NCBI GenBank assembly: GCA_016704465.1
Contig: JADJAD010000006.1
Coordinates: 248,001 to 312,000, forward strand
Length of the DNA stretch: 64,000 nucleotides
Reading direction: 5' to 3'
Source: Gemmatimonadota bacterium
GTDB lineage: Bacteria; Gemmatimonadota; Gemmatimonadetes; Gemmatimonadales; Gemmatimonadaceae
Part shown: positions 35,247-44,247 of the stretch, one piece after another
Numbering within the stretch: the first letter of the stretch is position 1
Layout of the letters: each line of letters starts with the position of its first letter
Position numbers and translations under genes: made by a program
Notes under the pieces: model-generated
Seen by the model: only the letters and a program-made list of their open reading frames with translations
Databases searched by the model: none
Told to the model about the DNA's origin: nothing

Positions 35247-36569
35247 ATGTCAACTCGCCGCGATTTCGTGCGCAGCGCCGCGCTGGCTTCGGCCGCCTCG
35301 CTCGCCGCCACCGTCCCCGCTCACGCTGCCCCGCTCTCCGCACCCCTCGGGGTACTCCCGCTCGAACCGCTGGCGACGCCTCGGGGGCGCCCCGAGGATG
35401 TCGCACGCGATGAGGCGTACTGGCGCCGAGTCGCCTCGCGATACCGGGTCATGGCGGGGACGACCAACATGGAGGCCGGCTTCTTCGGGATGATGGCCAG
35501 CCCCGTGCTGGCGGCATACCACCGCAATATCGACCTCGCCAACGGCGCGAGCTCCTACTTCGCGCGACGCGACTTTCCGGATATCGCCCAGAAAGCACGA
35601 GAGCGAGTGGCGACGGCGCTCGGCGCCAAGCCGACCGAGCTCGCCTTCTCGCGCAATGCCACCGAGGCGCTGCAGGCGCTCATCGGGCAGTACAACGGGG
35701 TGAAAGCGGGCGACACGGTGATGTACGCCGACCTCGATTACAACGCGATGCAGTACTCGATGAACGCGCTCGCCGAACGCACGGGGGCGACCGTTGCGCG
35801 CTTCGACATGCCCGAGCCGGCGTCGCACGACGCGATCATGGCCGCGTATACCACCGCCCTCGACGCCAATCCGCGCACCAAGCTCCTCCTGCTGACGCAT
35901 TGCAACAACAAGACGGGGCTCATCACCCCGATCAAGGAAATCGCCACGCTCGCCCGTGCGCGCGGGGCCGACGTGATCGTCGATGCCGCGCACTCCTTCG
36001 GCCAGGTCCCGCTCTCGTTCGACGACCTCGGCGCCGACTTCGTCGGCCTCAACCTGCACAAGTGGATCGGTGCACCGGTTGGTGCGGGGGCGCTCTACAT
36101 CCGTGAGGGACGGCTGTCGGCCATCGATCGCGCCCACGGCGACCCCGGCCCGCTCACCAGCATCGACTCGCGCATCCACACGGGGACGAGCCACTTCGCC
36201 ATCGTGATGACGATCCCCGACGCCCTCGACTTCCAGGACGAGATCGGCGTGGAGAACAAGGCGGCGCGCCTGCGCTTCCTGCGCGATCGCTGGGCCATTC
36301 CGGCGCGTGCAATCCCCGGCGTGGACATCCTCACCCCCGATGAGCCCGAACTGGTCGGGGCAATCACCTCGTTCCGGCTGCATGGGCGCGGCGACCGCGC
36401 GGCCAACCTGGCAGCCGCGGCTACTCTCGTGGACGAGTTCAAGTTGTTTACCGTGTACCGCAACGGACTGGCCAAGGGTGACTGCGTACGGGTTACGCCG
36501 GCGCTATACAACACCCCCGCCGATGCCGACCGGTTGGTCGCGGCGCTGCGCGTCATGGCGGCGCGCTGA
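35247..36569 (+). CDS. Tat-exported class-V aminotransferase-fold PLP enzyme
   Basis: A 440-residue protein with a twin-arginine signal (STRRDFVRSAALASAASLAA, cleavage near AHA). The mature part is a fold-type I, class V PLP enzyme related to isopenicillin-N epimerase and cysteine desulfurases. It has the phosphate-binding segment AFSRNATEALQALI, the cofactor Asp and strand DVIVDAAHSFGQVPLSF, and the Schiff-base Lys in VGLNLHKWIGAPVG (about residue 271). A Tat signal fits export of a folded, cofactor-loaded enzyme. The reaction is unknown (epimerase, lyase or desulfurase are possible). A second Tat-tagged relative is encoded at 38196-39503, which suggests related periplasmic chemistry. Confidence 0.85.
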   Translation: MSTRRDFVRSAALASAASLAATVPAHAAPLSAPLGVLPLEPLATPRGRPEDVARDEAYWRRVASRYRVMAGTTNMEAGFFGMMASPVLAAYHRNIDLANGASSYFARRDFPDIAQKARERVATALGAKPTELAFSRNATEALQALIGQYNGVKAGDTVMYADLDYNAMQYSMNALAERTGATVARFDMPEPASHDAIMAAYTTALDANPRTKLLLLTHCNNKTGLITPIKEIATLARARGADVIVDAAHSFGQVPLSFDDLGADFVGLNLHKWIGAPVGAGALYIREGRLSAIDRAHGDPGPLTSIDSRIHTGTSHFAIVMTIPDALDFQDEIGVENKAARLRFLRDRWAIPARAIPGVDILTPDEPELVGAITSFRLHGRGDRAANLAAAATLVDEFKLFTVYRNGLAKGDCVRVTPALYNTPADADRLVAALRVMAAR

Positions 36570-36577
36570 TCACCACA

Positions 36578-36646
36578 CCTCTGCGTCCTCTGCGTCCTCT
36601 GCGGTTCAGAAGCTTTTTACCGCAAAGGTCGCAGAGGTCGCAGAGG
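36578..36646. repeat. Large imperfect palindrome, 28-base arms
   Basis: The left arm (36578-36605) is made of CCTCTGCGT units and ends GCGGT. The right arm (36619-36646) begins ACCGCAAAGG and continues with TCGCAGAGG units. The arms match at 25 of 28 positions, separated by a 13-base loop containing a T5 run. The element sits 33 bases before the dehydrogenase start and could form a very stable RNA or DNA hairpin, acting as terminator for the PLP gene or as a mobile REP-like repeat. Confidence 0.8.
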
Positions 36647-36678
36647 TTGGGTCGACGACTCTCTCGATACTCGTAATC

Positions 36679-37746
36679 GTGCCTCTTTACGACATCGCCG
36701 CCATTCCCGGTGACGGCATCGGCAAGGAAGTCCTCCCCGAAGGCATCCGCGTGGTCGACGCCGTCGCCCGCCGCCACGGCATCACCATCGACTGGCACCA
36801 CAAACCGTGGGCGAGCTGCGACTACTTCGTGCAGTACGGCGCCATGATGCCCGACGACTGGGAGGCGCAGCTCGCGCCCATGGATGCCATCTTTTTCGGC
36901 GCCGTCGGCTGGCCGGCGACCGTACCCGACCATGTCTCGCTGTGGGGGTCGCTGCTCAAGTTCCGGCGGGCGTTCGACCAGTACGTGAACGTGCGCCCAT
37001 GCCGGCTGATGCCGGGGATTCCGTCGCCGCTGGTGGGGCGCGTGCCGGGCGACATCGACTTCTATGTGGTGCGAGAGAATACGGAGGGTGAGTATTCGAG
37101 CATCGGCGGGCGCATCTTCGAGGGGACCGAACGCGAGACGGTCATCCAGGAAACGGTGATGACGCGCATCGGCGTCGATCGCGTGCTGCGCTACGCCTTC
37201 GAGCTCGCCCAACGCCGTCCCAAACAGCACCTGACATCGGCGACGAAGAGCAACGGCATTGCGATCACCATGCCGTTCTGGGACGAACGCGTAGCGGCCA
37301 TGGCCGGCCAGTATCCCGGCGTGCGCGTGGACAAGTACCACATCGACATCCTCACCGCGCACTTCGTGCTGCATCCCGACTGGTTCGACGTGGTCGTGGC
37401 CAGCAACCTGTTCGGCGACATCCTGTCCGACCTGGGACCGGCGTGCACCGGGACCATCGGGATCGCGCCGAGCGCCAACATCAACCCGGAGCGCCGCTTT
37501 CCGTCGTTGTTCGAGCCGGTGCATGGCTCGGCGCCCGACATCGCGGGCAAGGGAATCGCGAATCCGATCGGGATGATCTGGTCGGGGGCGATGATGCTCG
37601 AGCACCTCGGGCATGCGGAGGCGGCGGGGGAGATCGTCACGGCCATCGAGCGGGTATTGGGCGATGCGAGGGGGCCGCGGACGCCGGACATGGGGGGGAC
37701 GGCGGGGACCGGGGAGGTGGGGGGGGCGGTGCTGGCGGCGATCTAG
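36679..37746 (+). CDS. dmlA: Tartrate dehydrogenase/decarboxylase or D-malate dehydrogenase
   Basis: A 355-residue member of the isocitrate/isopropylmalate dehydrogenase family. It begins with AAIPGDGIGKEVLPEGIRVV, has GAVGWPATVPDHVSLWGSLL, the substrate-binding RxxxxxxxNxRP element (RRAFDQYVNVRP), FYVVRENTEGEYS, the catalytic Lys in TSATKSNG, the metal-binding Asp cluster in SNLFGDILSDLGPACTGT and the NAD-binding LFEPVHGSAPDI. The sequence is closest to the TtuC/DmlA group, which oxidises and decarboxylates D-malate or tartrate with NAD. I cannot decide between those substrates. The GTG at 36679 is chosen because homologues begin at this point; no ATG precedes it. It lies directly behind the large palindrome. 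Confidence 0.88.
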   Translation: MPLYDIAAIPGDGIGKEVLPEGIRVVDAVARRHGITIDWHHKPWASCDYFVQYGAMMPDDWEAQLAPMDAIFFGAVGWPATVPDHVSLWGSLLKFRRAFDQYVNVRPCRLMPGIPSPLVGRVPGDIDFYVVRENTEGEYSSIGGRIFEGTERETVIQETVMTRIGVDRVLRYAFELAQRRPKQHLTSATKSNGIAITMPFWDERVAAMAGQYPGVRVDKYHIDILTAHFVLHPDWFDVVVASNLFGDILSDLGPACTGTIGIAPSANINPERRFPSLFEPVHGSAPDIAGKGIANPIGMIWSGAMMLEHLGHAEAAGEIVTAIERVLGDARGPRTPDMGGTAGTGEVGGAVLAAI

Positions 37747-37848
37747 GGGATCGAGAGGGATCTGCCTGCTAAGCGAAGCTCGCGGCTAGCCCTGAGCGGT
37801 TGCCTCGATTCCCACCGCAGTTCGCACGGGAGGGCGCGCCTCGCCCCT

Positions 37849-38199
37849 CTAGAGCGAATCGAATCGCACCTCCACGTGCACCACATCCCCATCCCCCTTC
37901 CCGTTCCGCACTCGCTTCGGAATGGCGAGCGCGGTCTGCCCGCCCTTGCCGCGCCACACGCTGGTGCGCCAGGTGTGTCCATCCACCGTCGCCACAACGG
38001 GCGTCCGCCCCCACGCATGGGTCGCCCGCGGGGAAAGGTCGTCGGGCACGCTGACGAAATGCCAACCCCCTACACCGGCATAGCGAAACATCACCGCATC
38101 GAACTCGCCGCCGTAGCGACCGACCTGGGTCACCTCGTCGTGCTCCTGACCGGTCCCGCGCGAACCGTCCCGGGCGGACTTCCGACGTCGTGCCGTCAC
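37849..38199 (-). CDS. DUF1905 domain protein
   Basis: A 116-residue soluble protein. After about 30 charged residues, the DUF1905 barrel runs to the end: FDAVMFRYAGVGGWHFVSVP, TPVVATVDGHTWRTSVWRGK, GQTALAIPKRVRNGKGDGDV and the closing strand VHVEVRF. The start is the GTG at 38199, which overlaps the stop of the upstream PLP-enzyme gene as GTGA, indicating translational coupling. DUF1905 proteins are small beta-barrel proteins of unknown role, often next to metabolic enzymes. Co-expression with a secreted PLP enzyme is directly suggested by the overlap, though the present protein has no export signal. Confidence 0.82.
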   Translation of the reverse strand: MTARRRKSARDGSRGTGQEHDEVTQVGRYGGEFDAVMFRYAGVGGWHFVSVPDDLSPRATHAWGRTPVVATVDGHTWRTSVWRGKGGQTALAIPKRVRNGKGDGDVVHVEVRFDSL

Positions 38200-39503
38200 G
38201 TGGTCTGACGAACGATCGCGAGGAAGCGCTCCATGTCTGCGACCGAGTTGTGCAGGTGAGGGGCGACGCGAATCCCCGGTCCGCGACGCCCCACGATGAC
38301 TTTCTGGCTGACCAGCGTCTTCACCAGGCGTTCGTCCCGCTCGGAATCGCCGGTCGTCACGTTCACGAACGCCGCGCGATGGGTTGGCGTCAGGTCGGAG
38401 TTGAACCGGAGCCCGGCGGCATCGCTGCCGCGGTGCAGGAAGTCGACCAGCGCGTTCGTGTGCGCCTGCACACGCGGAATCCCGACCTCCATCAAGAGGT
38501 CGATGGAGTGCTCGAGCCCGATCAGCGCGGCGTTGATCGTCCCGCCGACCTGATACCGAGCCGCGCCCGGCAGCCAATCGATGTGCGGCGCGTCGTACAC
38601 GGACGTCTTCATCCCCGCATGCCCCACGCGGTCGGGGGTGACCTGGGCGATGAAGCGCGGCGACGCGTAGAACGCCGCCGTCCCCGGGATCGCCATCAGC
38701 CACTTGTAGCTGCCGGCGACGAAACAATCGACCTGGGCGGCCGACACGTCCACCGGTACCGCTCCTACGCCCTGGATTGCGTCGACGATGCTGAGTGTTT
38801 CCGTCCCCTGGCAGGCAGCCCCGAGCCGGGCGATGTCGATGCGGTGCCCGGTGATCCAGTGCACCCAGCTGATCGCCACGGCGCGCGTGCGCGCGTCGAT
38901 CGCGGTGAGCACCCGATCGAGGTCCACGTGTTGCTCGACTGGGACCTGGCGGACTGTAACGCCACGCCGCGCCAGGTGCAGGCACGGATAGAGGACGCCC
39001 GGGAACTCATTGGCCGGCACGACGACGTTGTCGCCGGGGCGCCAGTCGATGCCGTTGAGCGCCATCGCCATCACCTCGGTCGTGGATGGGACGAAGCCGA
39101 CCGACTCCGGCGGCACGTTGAGCAGCTGACCGACCTTGGCTTGAAGCGCAGGAACGGCGTAGTCCTGCGTCCCCGTCTGGTAGAGATGGAACAGGCGCTG
39201 CCGGTCATCGAGGTAGCGGCGGAGCGCCACGCTGGTCCGCAGCGGGAGCGGCGACGACGCCGCGTGGTTCAGGTAGACACCGTCGCGCTGCGGCGCGAAC
39301 TCGGTGGCGGCGAGCCGTCCCTCCTGGTTCATCCTCACGCTGTGCTGTGCCTCGCGGTCGGATCCGGCGCCACCCCCCGTGCGGTCGACGGCCGTCGATC
39401 CAGCGAGTGGCGGGTCGTCAGGCGCAAACCGGGCGACACCGAGTCCGAGCCCAGCCAGCGCGGCGTGGCGGGAGAAATCGCGGCGAGAGAGCGGTTCATC
39501 CAT
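38196..39503 (-). CDS. Tat-exported class-V aminotransferase-fold PLP enzyme
   Basis: A 435-residue protein. The ATG at 39503 places a twin-arginine motif near the N-terminus (LSRRDFSRHAALAGLGLGV). The rest is a class V PLP enzyme: VYLNHAASSPLPLRTSVAL, GFVPSTTEVMAMALNGIDW, the cofactor strand ETLSIVDAIQGVGAVPVD and the Schiff-base Lys in VAGSYKWLMAIPG (about residue 265), as in isopenicillin-N epimerase-like and cysteine-desulfurase-like proteins. An alternative upstream start at 39533 adds ten residues. The gene overlaps DUF1905 (GTGA). Reaction unknown. With the protein at 35247 it makes two Tat-exported class V enzymes within 4 kb, but on opposite strands. Confidence 0.85.
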   Translation of the reverse strand: MDEPLSRRDFSRHAALAGLGLGVARFAPDDPPLAGSTAVDRTGGGAGSDREAQHSVRMNQEGRLAATEFAPQRDGVYLNHAASSPLPLRTSVALRRYLDDRQRLFHLYQTGTQDYAVPALQAKVGQLLNVPPESVGFVPSTTEVMAMALNGIDWRPGDNVVVPANEFPGVLYPCLHLARRGVTVRQVPVEQHVDLDRVLTAIDARTRAVAISWVHWITGHRIDIARLGAACQGTETLSIVDAIQGVGAVPVDVSAAQVDCFVAGSYKWLMAIPGTAAFYASPRFIAQVTPDRVGHAGMKTSVYDAPHIDWLPGAARYQVGGTINAALIGLEHSIDLLMEVGIPRVQAHTNALVDFLHRGSDAAGLRFNSDLTPTHRAAFVNVTTGDSERDERLVKTLVSQKVIVGRRGPGIRVAPHLHNSVADMERFLAIVRQTT

Positions 39504-39570
39504 ACGCAGGGTGCCCGTGAGTTGTCGCGCCACCCGGCACCATGCCGAGCGGCATCCCGCCGCCCCAATG

Positions 39571-39867
39571 CTACCGCGCCAGCGCCGCCATCATACGCTT
39601 CCGCTCGGCCGTGTACGCCCACCAGACCTGCGGCGCATCGCCATCCATGAAGCGCGTGAGCGAGATCAATACGTCGAGCACGCACGGATCCTGCCGAGTG
39701 CGTGTCTTGTCGCATAGCGCGTCGTAGAGCACGACCGGATCGCGACCCTCGAGTTGCGATGGCGAGGTGATGCCGAGCAAGACGAGGTCGCGCGCAGTCT
39801 CCCTGCCGACGTTCGGGAGGTCGGTGAGCTTCCGAAGCCGCGTGCGATCGACCTTGGACGGATGCAT
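39571..39867 (-). CDS. Helix-hairpin-helix protein of the Cdd1 (pathogenicity-locus) family
   Basis: A 98-residue protein. It shows a helix-hairpin-helix DNA-binding unit (LRKLTDLPNVGRETARDLVL, then LGITSPSQLEGRDPVVLYDA) and the conserved Cdd1 tail with Asp/Pro/Cys (RQDPCVLDVLISLTRFM) and WWAYTAERKRMM. Cdd1-type proteins are small HHH proteins of unclear cellular role, sometimes called mitomycin-resistance-like. The ATG at 39865-39867 touches the likely start of the divergent DNA polymerase gene, so both must share one short control region within each other's 5' ends. DNA binding is inferred from the HHH motif; a link to the polymerase is suggested only by position. Confidence 0.82.
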   Translation of the reverse strand: MHPSKVDRTRLRKLTDLPNVGRETARDLVLLGITSPSQLEGRDPVVLYDALCDKTRTRQDPCVLDVLISLTRFMDGDAPQVWWAYTAERKRMMAALAR

Positions 39868-42342
39868 ATGCTCAGTCTCGAACCGAAGGTGCCGCTGCGC
39901 AAGGGCAGCGCAGCGGTGCAGATTCGCGGGATGACGCGACGCGGCAAATCCATCTCGGTCGAGCCGGATATCCCGGAAGAGGAGGTCAAGCCGCACGGGT
40001 GGCTCACGGGATGGGATCCGACGCCGGGGATTGTCTCGGTCTGGGCCGATGCCGTGGGCCACGCCACGGTCTGGCGCCGCCTCCCCGAAACCGGCGTGCT
40101 CGTTCGCGAAGCGGCGCGTTTTCGCCCTTGGCTGCTGCTCACCACGCTCGACGACTTGCGTCACCTTGGCGACGATCTCGTCCCTGCCGGGAGCGGAACG
40201 GCGCTGCATCGGCGCCAAGTCACGTGGCGCGAACTGTCGGGGCCGGGCGAGCTCCGCTATCTGGTGCGCGGGCACGACCTCGCCACGCTCTCGCACGCGG
40301 TGACCAAGGGCGCCTCCGAGCGACTCGGCCGCCGGGTGGGACACCTGCGCGAGCTCGGCGACGCCGAAGTTCTGTCCCTCCCCCCGGAAGAGCAGTACCT
40401 CGTCGCCACAGGGCGGACCTACTTTCGCGACCTCTCCTTCGATCAGTTGCAGCGACTGCAGTTCGACCTGGAGACGACCGGCCTGGACGCGACGCGCGAC
40501 CGCATCTTCATGGTCGCGGTGCGCGATCCCTCCGGCGAGGTGTCGCTGCTGGAAGCACGCAGTCACGACGATGCGGGCGAAGCGACGCTCATCCGCGAAC
40601 TCGTGTCGCACATCTCGCGCGTCGACCCCGACGTGATCGAGAATCACAACCTGCACGGGTTCGACATTCCCTTCCTGGTGCAGCGCGCCCGGCGACTGAA
40701 AGTCCCACTCGCGTTAGGCAGGATCGGACGGCCGGGGCTGCGCACGCGTGGCGCCATGCGCGGGACCGCGAGCGACACCGACCCGACGCGGCGCATTCGC
40801 TACCTCATCCCCGGGCGCGAACTCATCGACACACTCGACGCCGTGCGCCGACACGACTTCTCGGCGCGCGACCTGCCTGGGCATGGACTCAAGGTGGTGG
40901 CGCGGCACTTCGGCCTCGCCCGGGATGACCGGGTGGAGATCCGCGGCGACCGGATCTTTACGGTCTACCAGACCGATCCTGACCGCGTGCGGCGCTACGC
41001 CACCTCCGACGTGGACGAGGTGGCCGGACTGGCGCGCCTGCTGGGCGGCGCCGCCTTCGCCCTCGCCCGCATGGCCCCGCGCCGCTACGAACGCCTCGCC
41101 GATGCCGGCGCCGCCACCGGCGTCATCGACCCGCTCCTGGTGCGTGCCTATCTGCGCGCCGGCGCCGCGCTCCCCGCCCACGCCTCGGCCCCGGCCATCG
41201 CCCACACCGGCGCCGCATTGCACCTGTTCGCCGCCGGCGTGGCACGTCGCGTGGTCAAGGCCGACGTGGCCTCGCTCTACCCCTCGCTGATGCGGGCCTA
41301 TCGCATCGGCCCGACGCGCGATCATCTCGGGGCCCTGCTCGCCCTGGTCGATGGCCTGGTCGAGCAGCGGCTGGCGGCCAAGGCGGCGGCCCGGCGTGCC
41401 GCCCCGGGCTCCAACGAGCGCTTCACCCACGAAGCCGTCTCGGCGGCCATGAAGATCGTCGTCAACTCGGCGTACGGATACCTTGCGGCTGGCGGTGGAC
41501 TCACCCGATTCGCCGACGTGGACGCTGCCAACGAGGTGACGCGGCGTGGGCGCGACCTGCTCAACCAGCTGTGCCACGAACTGGCGGCGCGCGGCGTGTC
41601 GCTGCTCGAGGCCGACACCGACGGCGTCTACTTCTCCGTCCCCGATAGCTGGACCGAGGACGACGAACGACGCGTGGTCGCCGAGGTCGCGGCGCTCCTG
41701 CCGCCGCTGGTGCAGCTCGAGTTCGAGGGACGTTATGCCGCCATGCTCTCGCACGAGCCCAAGAACTACGCCCTGCTCGGATACGATGGAACGCTGGTAC
41801 TGCGTGGCGTCGCCTTTCGATCCAGCCGTGCCGAGCCGTTTGGGTCTGACTTCCTGCGCCGGGCGATTCGCGCCCTGCTGCAGGGCGACGTGGAGCAGGT
41901 GCGCACCGAGTATGTGGCGACGGTCGTGCGGCTGCGCGAGCGGCGCTACCCCACGCGCGACGTGTCCTCGCGCGTGCGGCTCACCAAGTCGTCGGAGAGC
42001 TATGTCAGCAGCCGCGGCCGGCGGCGCGAGCTGGCGTACGAGGCGGTGCTCGCCAGCGGGCGCGCCACGTGGCGCGTGGGTGAGCGCGTGCACGTGTACC
42101 GCACTACAAGCGGCGGCGGCGTGGTCGAGGAGTCCGACGCCGACCAGGAGCCCCTCGCTCCCGATAAGCGCGACTACGACGTGACGCACTACCTCCGGGT
42201 CCTGCGTGAGAACTACGCGTCGCGGTTGGCGCGGGCCTTTGCCCCGGGCGACTTCGCGGTCGTCTTCGCCGACCCGGAGCAGCCGTCGCTCTGGGGAACG
42301 TCGCTGGCGGGGATTGGCACGGTGCTGACGCCGATCGAATGA
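39868..42342 (+). CDS. B-family DNA polymerase with proofreading exonuclease
   Basis: About 824 residues. All six hallmark motifs are present. ExoI is FDLETTGL (about 199), ExoII IENHNLHGFDIPFL (about 258) and ExoIII YATSDVDEV (about 377). Polymerase motif A is VKADVASLYPSLM (about 465), motif B MKIVVNSAYGYL (about 528) and motif C LEADTDGVYFS (about 581). Catalytic Asp/Glu residues of the exonuclease and the polymerase aspartates are intact, so an active proofreading polymerase is expected. The N-terminal 190 residues (GWLTGWDPTPGIVSVWADA) and the C-terminal thumb region differ from E. coli Pol II as I remember it. The start is uncertain: ATG at 39862, 39868 (GGACGG upstream) or 39931. A role in repair or bypass synthesis is likely by analogy. 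Confidence 0.88.
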   Translation: MLSLEPKVPLRKGSAAVQIRGMTRRGKSISVEPDIPEEEVKPHGWLTGWDPTPGIVSVWADAVGHATVWRRLPETGVLVREAARFRPWLLLTTLDDLRHLGDDLVPAGSGTALHRRQVTWRELSGPGELRYLVRGHDLATLSHAVTKGASERLGRRVGHLRELGDAEVLSLPPEEQYLVATGRTYFRDLSFDQLQRLQFDLETTGLDATRDRIFMVAVRDPSGEVSLLEARSHDDAGEATLIRELVSHISRVDPDVIENHNLHGFDIPFLVQRARRLKVPLALGRIGRPGLRTRGAMRGTASDTDPTRRIRYLIPGRELIDTLDAVRRHDFSARDLPGHGLKVVARHFGLARDDRVEIRGDRIFTVYQTDPDRVRRYATSDVDEVAGLARLLGGAAFALARMAPRRYERLADAGAATGVIDPLLVRAYLRAGAALPAHASAPAIAHTGAALHLFAAGVARRVVKADVASLYPSLMRAYRIGPTRDHLGALLALVDGLVEQRLAAKAAARRAAPGSNERFTHEAVSAAMKIVVNSAYGYLAAGGGLTRFADVDAANEVTRRGRDLLNQLCHELAARGVSLLEADTDGVYFSVPDSWTEDDERRVVAEVAALLPPLVQLEFEGRYAAMLSHEPKNYALLGYDGTLVLRGVAFRSSRAEPFGSDFLRRAIRALLQGDVEQVRTEYVATVVRLRERRYPTRDVSSRVRLTKSSESYVSSRGRRRELAYEAVLASGRATWRVGERVHVYRTTSGGGVVEESDADQEPLAPDKRDYDVTHYLRVLRENYASRLARAFAPGDFAVVFADPEQPSLWGTSLAGIGTVLTPIE

Positions 42343-42510
42343 AGCGCACTCCCTGCAGGCTTGCCGCCCCCGCACGCGCTGTGCACCTTCGACTACACCT
42401 CCGCCCCATTTCAAACGACGCCCCTAGGGCCGTTTTGGCCACCGGGTCGCTCCTGACGTCGCGTTGTCATCCGCGCGTTGTCACTTCAGGTCTGTCACCG
42501 GAGACTCAGT

Positions 42511-44247
42511 GTGCCCTTCAGCCTCCCATTCCCTACAGCCCGCCTTCTCCCCCTGCTCGCGCTGCTGGCGCTCTCAGCGCCGCTGCTCGCCCAGGGCGGT
42601 CCGACGGCCGACGAACGACTGCGCGCGATCTACACGAGGGAGTGGACCTGGCGGCAGCAGCAGACCGGGCGCGAGGTGGAAGGATTCCCTCGGGTCGATG
42701 CCGCGACGCAAGCGACTCGACTCGCCTACTGGACCGACGTACTGGCCGAACTCGCGCGCATCCCGGTCTCCGAGCTCTCGCCCGAAGAGCGCGTCAACTT
42801 CGAGGTCTTTGACACGTCGATCCGCGCCCTTGCCACTGACGTGCGCTTCAAGGAGTACGAGACCCCGTTCAACAGCGACACCTTCTTCTGGACCAGCTTC
42901 ACGCCGCGACAGGGCTTCCAGCGCGTCGAAGAGTACCAGCGCTACCTCGCACGCCTGCGCGATGTGCCGCGCCACTTCGACGAGCAGATCGTCAACATGC
43001 GCGCCGGGATGCGGCGCGGCTTCACGGTCCCACGCGTCTCCGTGCTCGGGCGCGAACGCACGATCGAGCCGTATGTCGTCGGCGACACGACCAACCCGCT
43101 CTTCCTCCCGTTCATCGACATGCCTACGTCGATCGCTGCCGCCGAGCAGTCGGCGATGCGTGCCGAGGCAACTACGCTGCTGCGCGACGTCGTGGCGCCC
43201 GCTTACGCGCGACTGCTGACGTTCATCCGCGACGAGTACATGGTGAAGGCTCGCACCACGCTCGGCGCGACGGCGATGCCCGACGGCGAGACTTACTACC
43301 AGGCGATGATCGAGAAATTCACCACCCTCAAGCTGACCCCGCGCGAGATCCACGACCGGGGGCTGGGCGAGGTGGCGCGCATCAACGCGGAGATGGAAGT
43401 CGTCATGCGCAAGTCCGGCTTTGCGGGGACGTTGCCGGAGTTCATGACCTTCCTGCGCACCGACCCGCAGTTCTACGCCAAGACCCCGCGCGAACTGCTC
43501 TCCTACTCGGCCTACGTCTCCAAGATGGCCGACTACAAGCTGAAGGAGTTCATCGGATTCCTGCCGCGCTACCGGCATGGCATCCTCCCCGTCCCCGACG
43601 CCATCGCGCCGATCTACACCGCCGGGCGTGGCGGGCTGGACGCGTGCCTGATGAACACCTACAACCTCCCGTCGCGCACGTTGTATACGCTGGCAGCGCT
43701 GACCCTGCACGAGTGCACCCCCGGCCACAGCTTCCAGGCAGCGCTCGCGCGCGAGGGGCCACCGCGTCCACCCTTCCGCAACGGGACGTCGTTCTCGGGC
43801 TACGGCGAGGGGTGGGGACTCTACACGGAGTGGCTCGGCACGCTCATGGGGATCTACGAGACGCCGTACGAGGACTTCGGACGACTGACGTACGAGATGT
43901 GGCGTGCCGCACGCTTGGTCATTGATACAGGCGTTCATCAGTTTGGCTGGACGAGACAGCAGGCCATCGACTACCTGACGAAGCATGCCGCGCTCTCGGA
44001 GCACGAGATCAACACCGAGATCGACCGGTACATCAGCTGGCCCGGACAGGCGCTGGCCTACAAGCTGGGCGAGATGCAGATCCGCCGCCACCGCCGCGAA
44101 GCCGAAGCCGCGCTGGGCGCCGCCTTCGACCAGCGCAACTTCCACGACGCCATCCTGGCGTTAGGCTCCGTCCCCCTGCCGGTACTGGAAGCCCGCATGC
44201 AGCAGTTCATCAAGGACGGCGGAAAAAACCCCACCCAAGTGCAGTAA
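42511..44247 (+). CDS. Secreted DUF885 peptidase-like protein
   Basis: A 578-residue exported protein. The GTG at 42511 is chosen: GGAG lies at 42500-42503 and it yields a signal peptide ending SAPLLAQ. The mature part is largely helical and matches DUF885: ELARIPVSELSPEERVNFEV, a region TETYYQAMIEKFT-like before the core, and the zinc-binding signature TLHECTPGHSFQ (about residue 399; HExxxGH). This is followed by FRNGTSFSGYGEGWGLYTEW with the third ligand Glu and a closing GQALAYKLGEMQIR. DUF885 proteins resemble M32/M3-like gluzincin metallopeptidases; peptidase activity is expected, not proven. It is followed after 36 bases by the nitroreductase gene. Confidence 0.85.
   Translation: MPFSLPFPTARLLPLLALLALSAPLLAQGGPTADERLRAIYTREWTWRQQQTGREVEGFPRVDAATQATRLAYWTDVLAELARIPVSELSPEERVNFEVFDTSIRALATDVRFKEYETPFNSDTFFWTSFTPRQGFQRVEEYQRYLARLRDVPRHFDEQIVNMRAGMRRGFTVPRVSVLGRERTIEPYVVGDTTNPLFLPFIDMPTSIAAAEQSAMRAEATTLLRDVVAPAYARLLTFIRDEYMVKARTTLGATAMPDGETYYQAMIEKFTTLKLTPREIHDRGLGEVARINAEMEVVMRKSGFAGTLPEFMTFLRTDPQFYAKTPRELLSYSAYVSKMADYKLKEFIGFLPRYRHGILPVPDAIAPIYTAGRGGLDACLMNTYNLPSRTLYTLAALTLHECTPGHSFQAALAREGPPRPPFRNGTSFSGYGEGWGLYTEWLGTLMGIYETPYEDFGRLTYEMWRAARLVIDTGVHQFGWTRQQAIDYLTKHAALSEHEINTEIDRYISWPGQALAYKLGEMQIRRHRREAEAALGAAFDQRNFHDAILALGSVPLPVLEARMQQFIKDGGKNPTQVQ

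Noticed and set aside
40714..42414. 566-codon open frame on the minus strand
   Set aside because: Complement of the DNA polymerase gene; composition rich in Arg, Gly and His typical of a GC-rich antisense shadow.
42574..44145. 523-codon open frame on the minus strand
   Set aside because: Antisense to the DUF885 gene, no ribosome-binding site and no recognisable domain.
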